Shown here one piece after another: positions 21,423-32,484 of a stretch of 64,000 nucleotides of DNA (its first letter is position 1; every line of letters starts with the position of its first letter). This stretch comes from Rhodocollybia butyracea. Taxonomy: Eukaryota > Basidiomycota > Agaricomycetes > Agaricales > Omphalotaceae. Location of the stretch: assembly GCA_015501585.1 (NCBI GenBank), contig JADNRY010000012.1, forward strand, positions 248,001 to 312,000. Reading direction: 5' to 3'. The notes under the pieces are model-generated. The model saw only the letters and a list, made by a program, of their open reading frames with translations. It did not search any database and was not told the origin of the DNA. Made by a program: the position numbers and the translations under genes.

Positions 21423-22448
21423 TCAAGTATGATTTGGTCCAGGCGCCTGATACTTGCCAAGTTTTTTGCGAAGCGGATGATCAGGACGTACGCCAACCTT
21501 TCTCAACATCATCGCAAGCTCATAAGCCTGACTTGCCCGTTCGTCCTCATCAATGTTTTTGGATTCTAATAATTCCTTCACTGCACGAGCCAAACGGCCC
21601 TTGGGACCAGGTGGAGGTCCAGCTCCTTTAGGTTTGGGTATCTTGTTCTTGACTTTTGTCCCCTTTTTGAATTTTGGGACAGCAAGCAACGGTTCGACAA
21701 ACTCCAGGCGAAAACGACGATGAGCCAAAGCAGATATATGGACAATGCGGTCAATTGGGCTTGCTGCTTCTGCGCAAGCCTCTGCATCCCCTAATGTTGT
21801 CGAGCCCACATCCATATCTCCCCATTTCCTTAGCTCATCAGTCCGTTTCTCTCGAAGTTTCTTGGCCAGTTGCTCGCGGGTATCGGTAACTTTAGCTGTC
21901 TTTGCGACATGCTCGAGAACGTCACCTATGGTAAGCCAGCCTTTGTCTTCATCAACGGCTCTTTTAACATAGTGCCGATTCACATAGTTGAGCAAGCGAT
22001 TGGCGGACTGTGCACCCGCGCTATAGCGCGAGAAACAGGGTAAAATGTAGTGGATAAGGTCAGAGTCTTCCTGAGGAGCACCAAGCAACAGCTCTCGAGC
22101 GGCATCGGCGAAATATTTGTCGAGCTGGTCGTAAAGGTCAGTTCCGCTCATGGGAACATCGTCCGACTTGCGAGAGGAAGCATTGTACTCTTCAGTCTGT
22201 GAAGTTATACTACGCGACAGTGAGTAAGATATTATCCGATGAAATATAGACTTTTACTAGTTATAACAAGCGCTATGAATTCTCGAATAAAAATCCACAT
22301 CGATGGCAGGAGCCTTGCTTGTGTTGTTTGTTGAGCTTTTCACGATGTGGTCCAAAGCCGGAGTTATATAGGCCCATAATGACGACAGAGAAGCTGCAGG
22401 ATTGGCGCTACCCGTGGCAGGATTAGGCAACGGAGAGGACGACGACAT
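21423..22448 (-). CDS. Cullin N-terminal-domain-only protein
   Basis: Two exons (22448-22258 and 22209-21423) give 325 residues. SLWAYITPALDHIV, the FYSRIHSACYNYITSQ helix, LYDQLDKYFADAARELL, and LLNYVNRHYVKRAVDEDKGW follow the first cullin repeats of CUL1/Cdc53, the part that binds Skp1-type adaptors. The protein then departs from cullins: a Lys/Pro/Gly-rich linker at about 250-275 and a short helix, then stop. The later cullin repeats, the RBX1-binding cullin-homology domain and the neddylation site are all absent. A normal cullin is about 750-800 residues. It could be a degenerate copy or an adaptor decoy; the open frame and clean intron argue against simple decay. It shares a 134-bp divergent promoter with the aldolase gene. 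Confidence 0.75.
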
Positions 22449-22582
22449 GGAAGTTCCGGTAGGCGCCTAAATCGTGGGAAAATCTAGTCGAGCGATCCCG
22501 GGCCGGACCCTCGACAATGATTGATTGGATCTGATTGGATTCTCCCCTGTGAACTGTTCTGTGTTCACACCCATAACCTAGG
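22449..22582. promoter_or_regulatory. Short bidirectional promoter region
   Basis: Only 134 bp separate the start codons of the cullin-like gene (minus) and the aldolase gene (plus), so both promoters overlap. It contains a direct repeat TTGATTGGATCTGATTGGAT near 22520-22540 with two ATTGG (CCAAT) motifs. Confidence 0.5.
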
Positions 22583-23759
22583 ATGCCTCTTAACATTCCC
22601 CTTCGCCAGAAGCTCGATGCAGGAGAGTTAGCTGCAGGTGGCTGGCTTACTCTGCCAAGGTTTCAAAATCTACTGGCAAAGAATTGTGCAAGTGTTGATT
22701 TTCTTACAGCACGGCTATTGCTGGGACTATCGCAAGAACGCCCAATGTTTGCTGGGTTTTAATCGACGCAGGTATGTATCTTATCGAGATCCTCGATTTA
22801 CACTTAAGATTGTGATAGAACATGGTTTGATCAATGGTTTGTACCTAATAGTATTCTGATTCGCGGATTATCAAAGCCATCGTACATACTTATATCAGAC
22901 ACACATCTGTATGATCTTGCAAACGTCGTCGCTGCTAACGGTGCTTCTCCGATTGTCCGTGTTCCCGCTGAAGAACCATGGTTGATCAAGGTATCTGGAA
23001 GTTGTTCATCATTTCCCATTTAACTCTGATAACCCCTCCAGAGAGCTCTTGATGCTGGCGCTCATGGCTTGATGGTACCAATGGCAAACAGCGCAGTAAG
23101 CCATTATTTTTCGTCAATTTTCTTTGTTGTCCTATTGTCTTTATAGGAAATTGTTCGGGGAATTGTCCGCGCTACAAAGTACCCCCCTGTTGGTATTCGG
23201 GGTTTTGGTCCAATGTTCACTAGTGCGACTGGTGTTCTTGGGGGAGGATATGCGACCGCTGCCAATCGTGACCTGGTTATCTCGGTTCAAATTGAGCATC
23301 CACAGGCTGTTGAGGAGATTGAAGAAATATGTCAAGAAGGTATTGACGTTGTTTTTGTGAGCACCCAATGCTATCAATACCATCCATGGCATTCTAATGA
23401 CAACTAATCATCCTGGTGATCAGATTGGTCCATTTGACCTCGCTCTTTCCATGGGCGTTGAGTTTGGTGGTGAAGCCCACGAAGCCGCAATCGCGAAAAT
23501 CCTGGCCGCTGCGCAGAAACATAAGAAAGTCGCAGCCATGTTCTGTAAAAGTTCCAGTTCCTGTGAATCAATCATCATGTTAATTTCTGTTTCGTCTTCG
23601 ATAGGTCTCAATGGTGAACAATCGGCCAAACGATTTGCTCAAGGGTTCCAGATGGTCTCAGTAACGACTGATATAGATACTCTTACCAGTGCCTTCGCGG
23701 CAGAGTTAACGACGGCAACGGGCAAGGCTACAGAAGCAGTAATGGGATATAGCACCTGA
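22583..23759 (+). CDS. HpcH/HpaI-family aldolase
   Basis: Class II, metal-dependent pyruvate aldolase family, cleaving 2-keto-3-deoxy acids to pyruvate and an aldehyde. Eight exons (22583-22659, 22710-22771, 22819-22836, 22899-22990, 23042-23095, 23147-23356, 23424-23544, 23605-23759) give 262 residues, the usual family size. The TIM-barrel hallmarks are in order: WVLIDAEHGLIN with the Glu-His pair, SPIVRVP with the Arg, DAGAHGLMVPMANSA, the metal-site region VQIEHPQAVEEIEEI, and GPFDLALSMG. The third exon is 18 nt. It faces the ribokinase gene convergently; both act on small carbohydrates, but a shared pathway is only a suggestion. Confidence 0.92.
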
Positions 23760-24367
23760 AACAGAGCTGTGTATATAGTAATGATCTTTTGTACAGTAAG
23801 GCACTGGGCAGTAAGCACTTCCCCCATCCTACAATATATATATATGTGTGCTACTCACATGGTACTTCGTTCGAGCCTCGACAACAAGAATGGCCCGGGG
23901 AAGCCAACACCGAAAGGTAGCAGACGTTCCCGTGATGGTTCGGAGCTCAATTACTGGGAACACCAAGCTCATGTCATTGAGGCACTGAAATTTCTTGAAT
24001 CGGATAAACTTTACGGAAAACCTCCCTGCGCTCTGGTGTCCGGTAAATTCATCTTCCCACAAGCTCTCCGACGTACCCGTCTTTCTTGGATGGATATTTG
24101 GGTTGTTATTAGTTAGAGAGTCAGATCAAGTCCCGTCCCTTATTAAAACAGACTTTACAAGGACTTGAATTTGATGTGCGATCGCCGATTTCGGTTGCGG
24201 TCTTGAGTGTGTAGAAGTAACAGGAAGTAACTTACTTTGCTTTTATATTGTCGTAGAGAAAGATACTACAGACCTGAACAAATCCAAGTGCAGAGGTATT
24301 CATAACCGTTGGACTGTAATGTGATAGGTGATCTTTTTTTACTACATCTGACTGTAAAGTTGAGGTC
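23760..24367. other. Convergent intergenic region
   Basis: About 610 bp between the 3' ends of aldolase and ribokinase. An 85-codon frame (23860-24116, plus) is present but has no recognisable domain or intron support. TA-rich stretch at 23835-23846. It probably holds the two 3' UTRs. Confidence 0.45.
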
Positions 24368-25651
24368 TTATTGAGATGCGTCGACATCTTTGGCAAGAGG
24401 GATGCTTTCCATAGCCCCCCTGTTTTCGACGCACATACCTGCAGCCTTCAAGTACATTGCGTGATAAGCGCTTGGATGATCGAGAAAGGGTAGATCTTAC
24501 TTGAACGCATCGTTTTAGTACAGAAATGAGATGCTCTCGTTGAAGTACATCCGTCCCCTCTTCACACAATCTCATGAGGCCCGCAACCATGTACCCAGCG
24601 AAACAATCACCGGCTCCTGTAGTATCAACCACACCGTTTTTTAGTTTGGCTGCAGGGAGAAATATTGGTTCCGGAAGTCCAGGGAGTTCACCCAGCAGCG
24701 ACGGGACTAGGGTTAGCACTCCTGTCGCGCCAAGAGTACAAACGATGTTGGTCTTTGGTATCTGAGAATACAGCCGTAGAAGAGTAGTATAAGCTGGAAG
24801 ATGAGCATAGACAGTGCTACTAATACCAGGAAGGGTGGCCTGCTGAGTAGAATCGCCAGAGATAGCCTTGTACATATCGGAGGCTTCTCCTTCATTGACA
24901 ATTAACCAGTTGATTTTATCCCAAGGGACCGCCCTGAGCTCAGCATCAGAGGGCATTGGAGAGGGGTTGAAGATGGTAGAGACAGAAGCTTCTGTAGCGG
25001 CGCAGAGATAGGCAAGGGTGTCCTCGAGAGGGATTTCATTTTGGAGCAAGAGATGTGTGGTGCCAGATGGAAGTGATGTTTTGGGATGCGATGTGTAATT
25101 AGCGCCTTTGAAAAGTACTGTGGACCTGTTTTGGTATGAGGGTAGAAGATTATTGGGATAGATTTCTTACTGATACTGTTCTCACCATCATCAGCGAGCT
25201 GGATTATAGCTCTCCCTGTGGGTTCCTGGATAGGCAATGAGAATTCTGGCTCGGCCAAAGAAGCTCACATACAGACACCACTTCGATATCAGAGACGTCT
25301 ACTCCAGATTCTTTGAGGAGTTCAATGACCCAGCAGCCGTCCTCGCCAACGGCTCCGACAAGGGCTACGGAGCCGCCAGCTTTGACTACAGCCACAGCTT
25401 GATTTGCACCCTTGCCTCCTGCACGTTTTGATAAGCCATGAGAAGATATGGTTTCTCCAGGTCGAACGATGTTTTTAACTATATATGTATAAGAAACGTC
25501 AGATTGTTCATATACTTACCCGGACGCACCATGGAAAAATTCGTCAATGTCTTGAACGAGTAATCAGAGTTAATTATGTAGATTAGCGAGCAATAATCAT
25601 ACTAATCGAGCCGCGAATAACACATTTGTAGGTCATCTTGTCTTTTGACAT
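24368..25651 (-). CDS. RBK1: Ribokinase (PfkB family)
   Basis: Phosphorylates ribose at O5 with ATP, feeding the pentose phosphate pathway. Exons 25651-25603, 25550-25530, 25478-25273, 25225-25171, 25117-24501 and 24445-24368 give 341 residues. PfkB signatures: RAGGKGANQAVAVVKAGG near residue 45 and the nucleotide and base-catalyst loop VVDTTGAGDCFAGYM near 275, with NEGEASD between. The second exon is a 21-nt micro-exon; its GTGCGT donor is the only choice that keeps frame into VKNIVRPGE, because the stronger-looking GTAAGT 11 bp downstream gives a stop. C-terminal AAGMCVENRGAMESIP matches the ribokinase end. Confidence 0.92.
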
Positions 25652-26295
25652 CGCGGTAAGTTACCAACTAAAGGAAGGCGCTAATCGCTTCCAAATTAGG
25701 CCGAGCGCTAAAGGCTAGCTCAAGTACAAGCTTCTAGCTAGCTACCTGGAAATGAACTAGTGTGGAGGGATGTGTTTCTACTACATACATCGTTGGGATG
25801 TGCAACTTGAACGGACGTCCACATCGATAGTCCTCAATAATAATGTGCATGTGTACTTAGTTTTGACTTAGTTTCCAAAACATTTTTCAAAGGTTTTATG
25901 CCACTCAATTGCAACTCCAAGCCAACTCCAAGCTTACAGGTATATATCCTATCTGACACATAGGCCGTCATTTAGACATTCAAGGGACCATTAAGCTTGG
26001 AGGAATGTTCCATACCAAGTGCTTGGTTTTGTTTACTCTTTACTCTGATCTACACCACGGATAATTTCACACTCGAGTTGTTCATTCCCGCTCAATGGAA
26101 TTATCAAAAGCTTTATCACTGCTAGAGTTCTCTGTAGCTGTAGCTAGCGTCAATTGCCTGTACTACTACCAGATTAATGCCAGCGCTAAAATATCTCGTA
26201 ATCCAGACCACTTCTTCGACCCAAGAATGTACATCTAATGATCTCACTTCATTCTACTTGGCCCCTTTTTACCACACAATATACATCTGGCTCTA
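25652..26295. other. Non-coding flank at the right side of the TSC2 split
   Basis: About 640 bp between the ribokinase start and the tuberin C-half start. It contains AAGCTT and AGCTAG-rich short palindromes (25728-25745) and ends in a pyrimidine-rich stretch. There is no AG dinucleotide from 26226 to 26327, so no canonical 3' splice site leads into the tuberin C-half. Confidence 0.55.
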
Positions 26296-29200
26296 ATGCC
26301 TGGCTATCGTCGACCGTTGGCAAATCTAGTTTTTGAATTTTGTCGGAGGGTTGTAGCAGGAGAGCCTGGAGACTCGGATTATTGCGACGTTGTTTGGAAA
26401 ATATTGGCAGATGAAGTTGTTTTACGAATATTTGAAAACGGATCAGATGATGAAGAGTTGAAGCAAGAGACTTCTGTTGAGACTATTGTTGCATTTTTGA
26501 CTGAATGTGCCAGTGCTGCAGAGCCTGGCATAGATGACGACGAAGAAGAGGGGGAACTCACAACCAGTTTCGACGTTCACGGACCATCTTCTCCTCAGAC
26601 ACATATCTTTGCGTCTCCGACGTTGTCGAGAGTGCAAAGTGAAGTTCATCCAGATATAGGTCCCTCCCGTTCTCAATCCTTGCACCCCTCGGAAGATTTT
26701 GCCGAACGACCCTCTCGAGAACCGTCTTCGAGTTCATATCCCATTCTCGCCCTTTCGTCCCTCATCTCGATATTCTCTCAACTTTGTTTTACACCCCATG
26801 CTCCACCTTCCGATCTTGACTACGTACTGCGGTACCTCCTTCGTATTTTTCAGAGCTTCACGTCTCTTGTTATTCAAGGAAAATCTACGCGTGTTCGCAT
26901 AGCGACGTTGCAGTTTCTTATGCGTCTACGCGCCGACCGCGACCACAAAATCTACTTTCGAGACTCGGGCTATGATCAGCATGGTCAAGTTGCTGCACTA
27001 TCGGCTCTAATCAACCGTACTGGCATGTCTGATTCAACCGAGACTCCTCCTCCCACTCTTGATGCCGTATCAGAACTACGCAAAGCCCGGGCCCGTGCAC
27101 GAATGCCACCTTCCGAGCGCGATATGCGTGGTCGAGGAGGTGGACCGTCTCAATCATTCAGCCGGAACGCAACTAGCCGAAGCAGGTCGCGTGTTGGCGC
27201 TCCCAGTATCAATCCAGTGGGAGCTGGGGCTCGACTCCGAAACAGACCTGCCTTATGGAGAGTTCCCGAGCAGCTCCCCTTCTCCGTATCTACTATGGAC
27301 ACTTCCAGTGAAATATTGGGAACCTATGATCCTAGCGGACAGGTGGAGGTAACCGTCCTCCCAATATCAGAATACCTTTCTGCGCTTCTTACAACCTTGG
27401 AATCAGAAAAAAGCTGGGATATCTTGTCTTATGTGCTCTGTCACCTACCAGTGCAACTTGCCAACAAACATCTATTTTGTGGGCCTAAATCCAAGGTCTT
27501 GATATCCAAGATCCTCACCACGTTGTGTATGGGAATCCTCGAAGGCGGGAGCTTTGCTCGAAGTGTCGAACGATGGCCTAATGGTATCAAGTTGCGCGAC
27601 GCTCACGGCCTCGTATATCACACGCTATCGGTGCTAGTCAGCTACAAAAAGTACTTCGACACCCAACAAAGACACTCGTTGGTCAATGTTTTCCTCGGTG
27701 GACTCAGTGGTCAACCAGCAACCATCATTTGTTGTATACATGCGCTGGCCGTCTCTGCATACGAACTTCAATCCTCTGCCATCCGATACCTGTCCGATAT
27801 CCTCGAAAAACTTTCTCAGATCATGTCTAACCCGGACATGGCTGTTCATATTCTGAGCTTTCTCTCTGTTATCGGCTCCCAACCTCCTTTGTACAGTAAC
27901 TTTATTGAAAAGGATTACAAGATGGTCTTTGGTCTTGCTCTCCAGTATCTACAGCACCATAATCGAATGAGCAAATTGGATTCGCCTGACTCACCTATGA
28001 GCTCATGGGCATTATCTCAACATGTTCGGATAATCTCGTATCATCTCGTTTATGTCTGGTTTTTAGCAGTCAAACTACCAGATAGGCCTAAATATCTCCG
28101 GTATATCACTAGACAGCTACTTCTCGCCAATGAGGGGAACGAGCAGGTCGATGATCCGACCGAAGTGTGTTTCGATTGGTTGGCCAGATACACTTACGCC
28201 AGTGCCGATCCTCGACCAGCCAATTCGCTCCTGCAGGATATAGTCATCCACCCAAATTTATCGCCTGACTCGGATGGAAGCGGTGCTCCTCGAGTTCTGG
28301 CAGATGCTGCGAGCGAGAAGACTTGGCTTTTGGGGAATTCTGTCGTGACAATCCGAGCGTTGAAAAAACTCGGCTGGATTGAGATACTCTCGCGGAGACC
28401 TTCTGGGTACACAAAGTTTTTGGGAAGGCTGGAGAACGTTCCGTTAGTCGGTCCCGGAGACGTGGACCCAGACATGCTCACCGTTCCAGCCATCCATCTG
28501 ATGGATCGTGAATTTTCTAGAGCTCATAGGCCAGATACGGAAGAGGGTGAAATGGAAGAGGTGAGTATTTAAACTTCGTTTCCCGGGTCTATTTAATAAA
28601 ATACTCCAGAACTACGAGGAACAGCAGCGTCTAGTAGGTGACCTATTAGGACGAGTAGAAGACGATCAAGAGGAGCCTGTCCGACCGGACCCGCTGTCTG
28701 GGTATGTTTGGAGTGGTACAGCACCATCTCAAAGGCGTAAAGACGTTACTATCGACCCTTCCTTCTTCCCTCTGCAACTATCCTCGTACCCGGATCGTCT
28801 GGGCCCGTCGAATGTACGCATGCTCGTCGACTCGGCTGCTGTCTCCAAATTCACTGCCAACCTAGACCGGGTACCTGTTATCGACACTCATAAAGTGGGA
28901 ATCATGTATGTTGCGCCCGGCCAAACCACCGAGGTCGAGATTCTACGCAACACACACGGGTCTCCTGCTTATACCCGGTTTCTCGAGGGCTTGGGTCGCT
29001 TAATCAACCTACGCGGACAGATTGATGTCTACGCTGGCGGACTCGATCCTGGTGAGGACGGCGAATACGCCTATGCATGGTGGGATGATATAGGGCAGAT
29101 TTTGTACCACACTGCGACAATGATGCCTTGTCATCCCCACGACGAGTCTTCCACTCTTAAAAAACGGCACATTGGGAACGATTACGTCCGTATTGTTTGG

Positions 29201-29677
29201 AACGACTCGGGGATAGCATATCGCTTTGACACGCTCGCCACGCAGTTCCAATTTGTCAATATTGTAATCGAGCCGCATTCAGTTGGGACTATCTCCGCGT
29301 ACTCGAACAATGTGCATGAAACAGAGTATTTCAAGGTCACTGTGCAACGTGCTGAAGGCATGATAGAGTTCGCTCCTGTAGGACATTACAAGCTGGTCAG
29401 TGTGGAAAATCTCCCGTTTTTGGTACGGGAGCTTAGTCTCTTGGCGGATTGGTTTGCATATGTCTTTGCGCGAACTGACCGCGATACCCTGCGAGTAGAA
29501 GTGCGAACAAATTGGCAAGAAAGATTGTCTGCAATTAGGAGATTCAAAGATCAGCAGATCAAGGCAGGTGCAAGTGCGAATGGTGCTGAGACAAAAGGAA
29601 ATGGTACAGTGCATGAGCAAGGAGGCGATCGCATTATGGCGCAAGAAGCATTCAGGGACTTTACCTCATCATTCTAA
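26296..29677 (+). CDS. TSC2: Tuberin (TSC2) carboxy-terminal half with Rap-GAP domain
   Basis: GTPase-activating subunit of the TSC complex, acting on Rheb to restrain TORC1. Two exons (26296-28560, 28610-29677), 1110 residues. The tuberin domain is clear: TRVRIATLQFLMRLRADRDH, a long helical block, DWLARYTYA, EKTWLLGNSVVTI and WIEILSRRPSGYTKFLGRLE. The Rap-GAP domain follows from about residue 840 (DTHKVGIMYVAPGQTTEVEIL), with YAYAWWDDIGQILYHTATMMP and the catalytic Asn-thumb strand KRHIGNDYVRIVWNDSG. Everything before the tuberin domain, normally about 500 residues, is missing from this piece and is found at 15306-17392. The ATG lies three codons upstream of the conserved YRRPL and has no acceptor site before it. 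Confidence 0.92.
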
Positions 29678-30674
29678 AAGAACTTTTCATTCATCTGTCT
29701 GTATCCATCCACTATTGCCATACTTACTTGTATCTGCTCCTTTACTTGTATCATCTAGGTTCAAGCGATTTTTGTCTGAAGGCCGATCAAACAGTCGGGA
29801 GTTCTCATGCACAACAAACTCATACATACAAGATGACATGGTCGATTGAGTACAAGCGGGGGCGCTGCAAGCATTACGAGTGTAGGTTCGCCCGTACGGT
29901 GACGCACCGTGAACTTTGTCAGTTCATCAGTTCACCCAAATGCAAGACCATGACGGGACACACCGTACAACCGTCAACTTACCGATGATGACGGTGTTCG
30001 GATGCTCAATCGATGCTCAATTTCCAAGAGCACCGTACTTTACATCCCCTTCAGAGTCACCATGAAAAGTCGTACTTGTGATTTCCTAGAGACAGAATAT
30101 ATAATAGAGTAGGTTGGTGGTCACGCGGTACAACTCGAGACAGATAATAGGGCTCGGTGACCTCGGTCCTCGCTACGTCACACAGCGATCGCGAAAGACT
30201 GTGATCGGTCGTTACAATGCAGCTAATTTTACTTTCCTCGGGTGGTGTTGTAGTTTACGTACAAAGCTGTCGAGGCCTTTATCACTATGGCTTTTGATCT
30301 GAGATCGTCAAGGCATTCAAGTCTTTCGAGTATCGATGTCATAGATTTCCAGGCTCTAAACCGTCGAGTGAATGGCAGAAGCAGTCTACCCATGGCAACG
30401 AAAATCCTTTGTGTCAAAGCGCGGCCGCTTTGCTTCGTTCAGATATGCATTTTTCGGGGTTCTCATTCCTGATTGTCGTTATAGAATTCCTTCCAGCCAT
30501 ACTCGCCCCCTATAAAAGCTTGGTTCAGGCCATAATGCTGCTATCACCACCCCTTTGAACTTTCTTCCCCGTTTCTTATTCTCACTCTTCTTGACCTGTG
30601 GTCCTTATTCGTTTGATTTTTTTGCTGGGCACTTTATTCTTTACATTCTCCTCTTATTCATTGTCGCTGGCAAC
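29678..30674. other. Intergenic, promoter of the first secreted-protein gene
   Basis: About 1 kb. Short inverted repeats occur at 29898-29938 (CGGTG/CACCG and GTGAACT/AGTTCAC). No gene supported; a 61-codon frame at 30287 lacks any support. The downstream end carries the TATA box annotated separately. Confidence 0.5.
30511..30518 (+). promoter_or_regulatory. TATA box of the first secreted-protein gene
   Basis: TATAAAAG preceded by a C-rich stretch, 157 bp upstream of the ATG at 30675 and followed by a pyrimidine-rich leader, the usual arrangement of highly expressed fungal secreted-protein genes. Confidence 0.6.
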
Positions 30675-31810
30675 ATGGTTCAGTTGAGCTTCCATCTCCT
30701 CGCACTCTTTCTCGCATCAACTTCTTTTCTCGCGGAGGCTGGTCAGTCTTTCGAGTCTTCTCGCTTGACGAGAATACTTATCTCTTCTTCGTGACAGTGC
30801 CTTTGAAGTATCGCCAAATAGGTGATATACAATGCAATGCCGCGCGTCTCAAGACAGTCGCTGGGCTCACGGCTACTAGTAACTCTGTGAACGCGTTATC
30901 ATCAGCTGGAGGAAGGTAACTGATATTAAACTTCGATCCTGTTCACTGCTCAACAATGTTCGTCTTCTTCGCAGCGATCCGACTGTAGCATCGGCCGTAT
31001 CGCAGGCGCAAAGCGGAATTCAATCAGCCCAAGGAGGAATTAAGCAAATCGCTGGAGCTATACTCACGGGACAGAATGCACCCGCGTCTGGACGTGATCA
31101 GGTTGCCCAGGGTTTGGTTGCGGTGCAAAGTGCATTGAACTCGATAAATTCGTGAGTGTGTTACCTAGACTCCTTCAACCAGATTCTTACCACGGTACTG
31201 TAGGACGGATCCAACCGTTACTTCAGCTGTCTCGAAAGCACAATCCGATCTGAACAACACAATTTCTGCAGGAGAACAAGTAACCACTGATTGTACACCC
31301 ACTGGAAGTACTGCTGCCGCGAAACGTCAAATTGGAGATTTGCAATGCAATGCTGCTCGTCTCAAGGCGGTATCCTCTCTTGCAGCAAGTGCAAAGAACG
31401 TACAGGCTGTAGGTGCCGCTGCTGGAACGTACGTCCTATGATTATTAATACTGAAGTACGTACCGCTCATCGTTTCCGTTTCAAGCAATGACACAACTAC
31501 CACTGCTGCCGTTCAAACTGCTCAAAGTGGAATCACTAGTGCTGAGGCTGGAATCAAGGAAATCGCACAAGCGCTAGTGGCTGGTCAAACTGCGCCTGCT
31601 TCGGGACGCGACCAGGTGAACTCGGGCGTGAGCTCTGCACAGACGGCGTTAAATGGGGTTACGTCGTAAGATTCAATAGTTGTTCCTGGATTATAGGTCC
31701 TAATCAGTTTTTTTAGAACTGATCCTGCTGTGACTTCTGCTGTCGCAACTGCTCAGTCTAGTTTGACTGATACACTCAACGCCAGTGCTCAGGTTGCTAG
31801 CGACTGTTGA
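30675..31810 (+). CDS. Secreted two-domain Ala/Ser-rich protein, paralogue A
   Basis: Six exons (30675-30741, 30798-30915, 30975-31151, 31204-31428, 31486-31665, 31717-31810) give 286 residues. A 22-residue signal peptide precedes two homologous domains of about 130 residues each. Both begin RQIGD(I/L)QCNAARLK and contain QSGI-SA--GIK-IA-A, then SGRDQV and a final TDP-VTSAV-KAQS block; each has two Cys, one near the start and one at the end. A dibasic AKR site directly precedes domain 2, so Kex2-type cleavage could release two mature peptides. Introns fall at the same phase-2 positions in both domains, showing internal gene duplication. I know no family name with confidence; HsbA-like surface proteins are the nearest idea. 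Probably cell-wall or extracellular. Confidence 0.8.
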
Positions 31811-32484
31811 GTTGGGCTGTGATAAATTACCCGTCACTGGCTGAGGAGGTCCGATCATGGACACTTCGGTGGGCGAGTGCTGTTTGTTTTTGGGGAGAAA
31901 GGACTGGACAATAATAATGGACATCATTTATGTTATCTACATACCTAAGTAATGACTCGGATATGCAGATTTTTCTTGACCCCATAAGCTGATTGGCGAT
32001 ACTCTTCCACTGTTTCCTGGGCAATCCTCGTCAGTTTCGTCCATTATTTTCGTCAATCCCAACGTGAGGGATATGATTGTTTTTCCCGTGGTTTCCAGTG
32101 TTTTGGTTTCGTCTGCGCTCCAAGTAAGTACTAAGTACCACGTGAAATACCGACGCAAACATCGATTGAACGGGATCAGTGATTCTATCAATCAACCCCA
32201 TCTCTCGTAGCCAGCTTCAACTGGCTACAACTTCCGTTCATGTACCGTTGCACAATTATTGTTACATAGAGGACCGCCTCATATAGAAGTATAAAGCCTA
32301 GGTTCATTTGAACCATTAATTTTTAAGTTTTTCTTTGTTCCTTCTTGCCCAAAGTTTCTTCTTGTTCAGCCTTCCTTTCTTCATTTTCCTTCAACCTGGT
32401 GTTTTGACCTGGTGTCTTTTCCTTTAGTACTTGTAAAATCTACCCTCTCTACCTGATCATTTTCCCCCTTACGCTTTTGGTATC
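31811..32484. other. Intergenic between the tandem paralogues
   Basis: About 670 bp with no gene supported. Palindromic TAGCCAGCTTCAACTGGCTA at 32209-32228 could be the terminator stem of paralogue A or a protein-binding palindrome. TATAAAG occurs at 32290-32296, about 190 bp before the next ATG, followed by T/C-rich leader. Confidence 0.5.
32290..32296 (+). promoter_or_regulatory. TATA box of the second secreted-protein gene
   Basis: TATAAAG about 190 bp upstream of the ATG at 32485, the same architecture as in the upstream paralogue. Confidence 0.5.

Noticed and set aside
23860..24116. 85-codon plus-strand frame after the aldolase
   Set aside because: No domain, no intron signal; lies in convergent 3' UTRs.
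17393..26295. An 8.9-kb intron of TSC2 with nested genes
   Set aside because: The 5' half could offer GTATGAG at 17388, but no AG dinucleotide exists before the conserved YRRPL codons for about 100 bp, and phases do not match at the next AG (26328). Kept as a refutation test instead.
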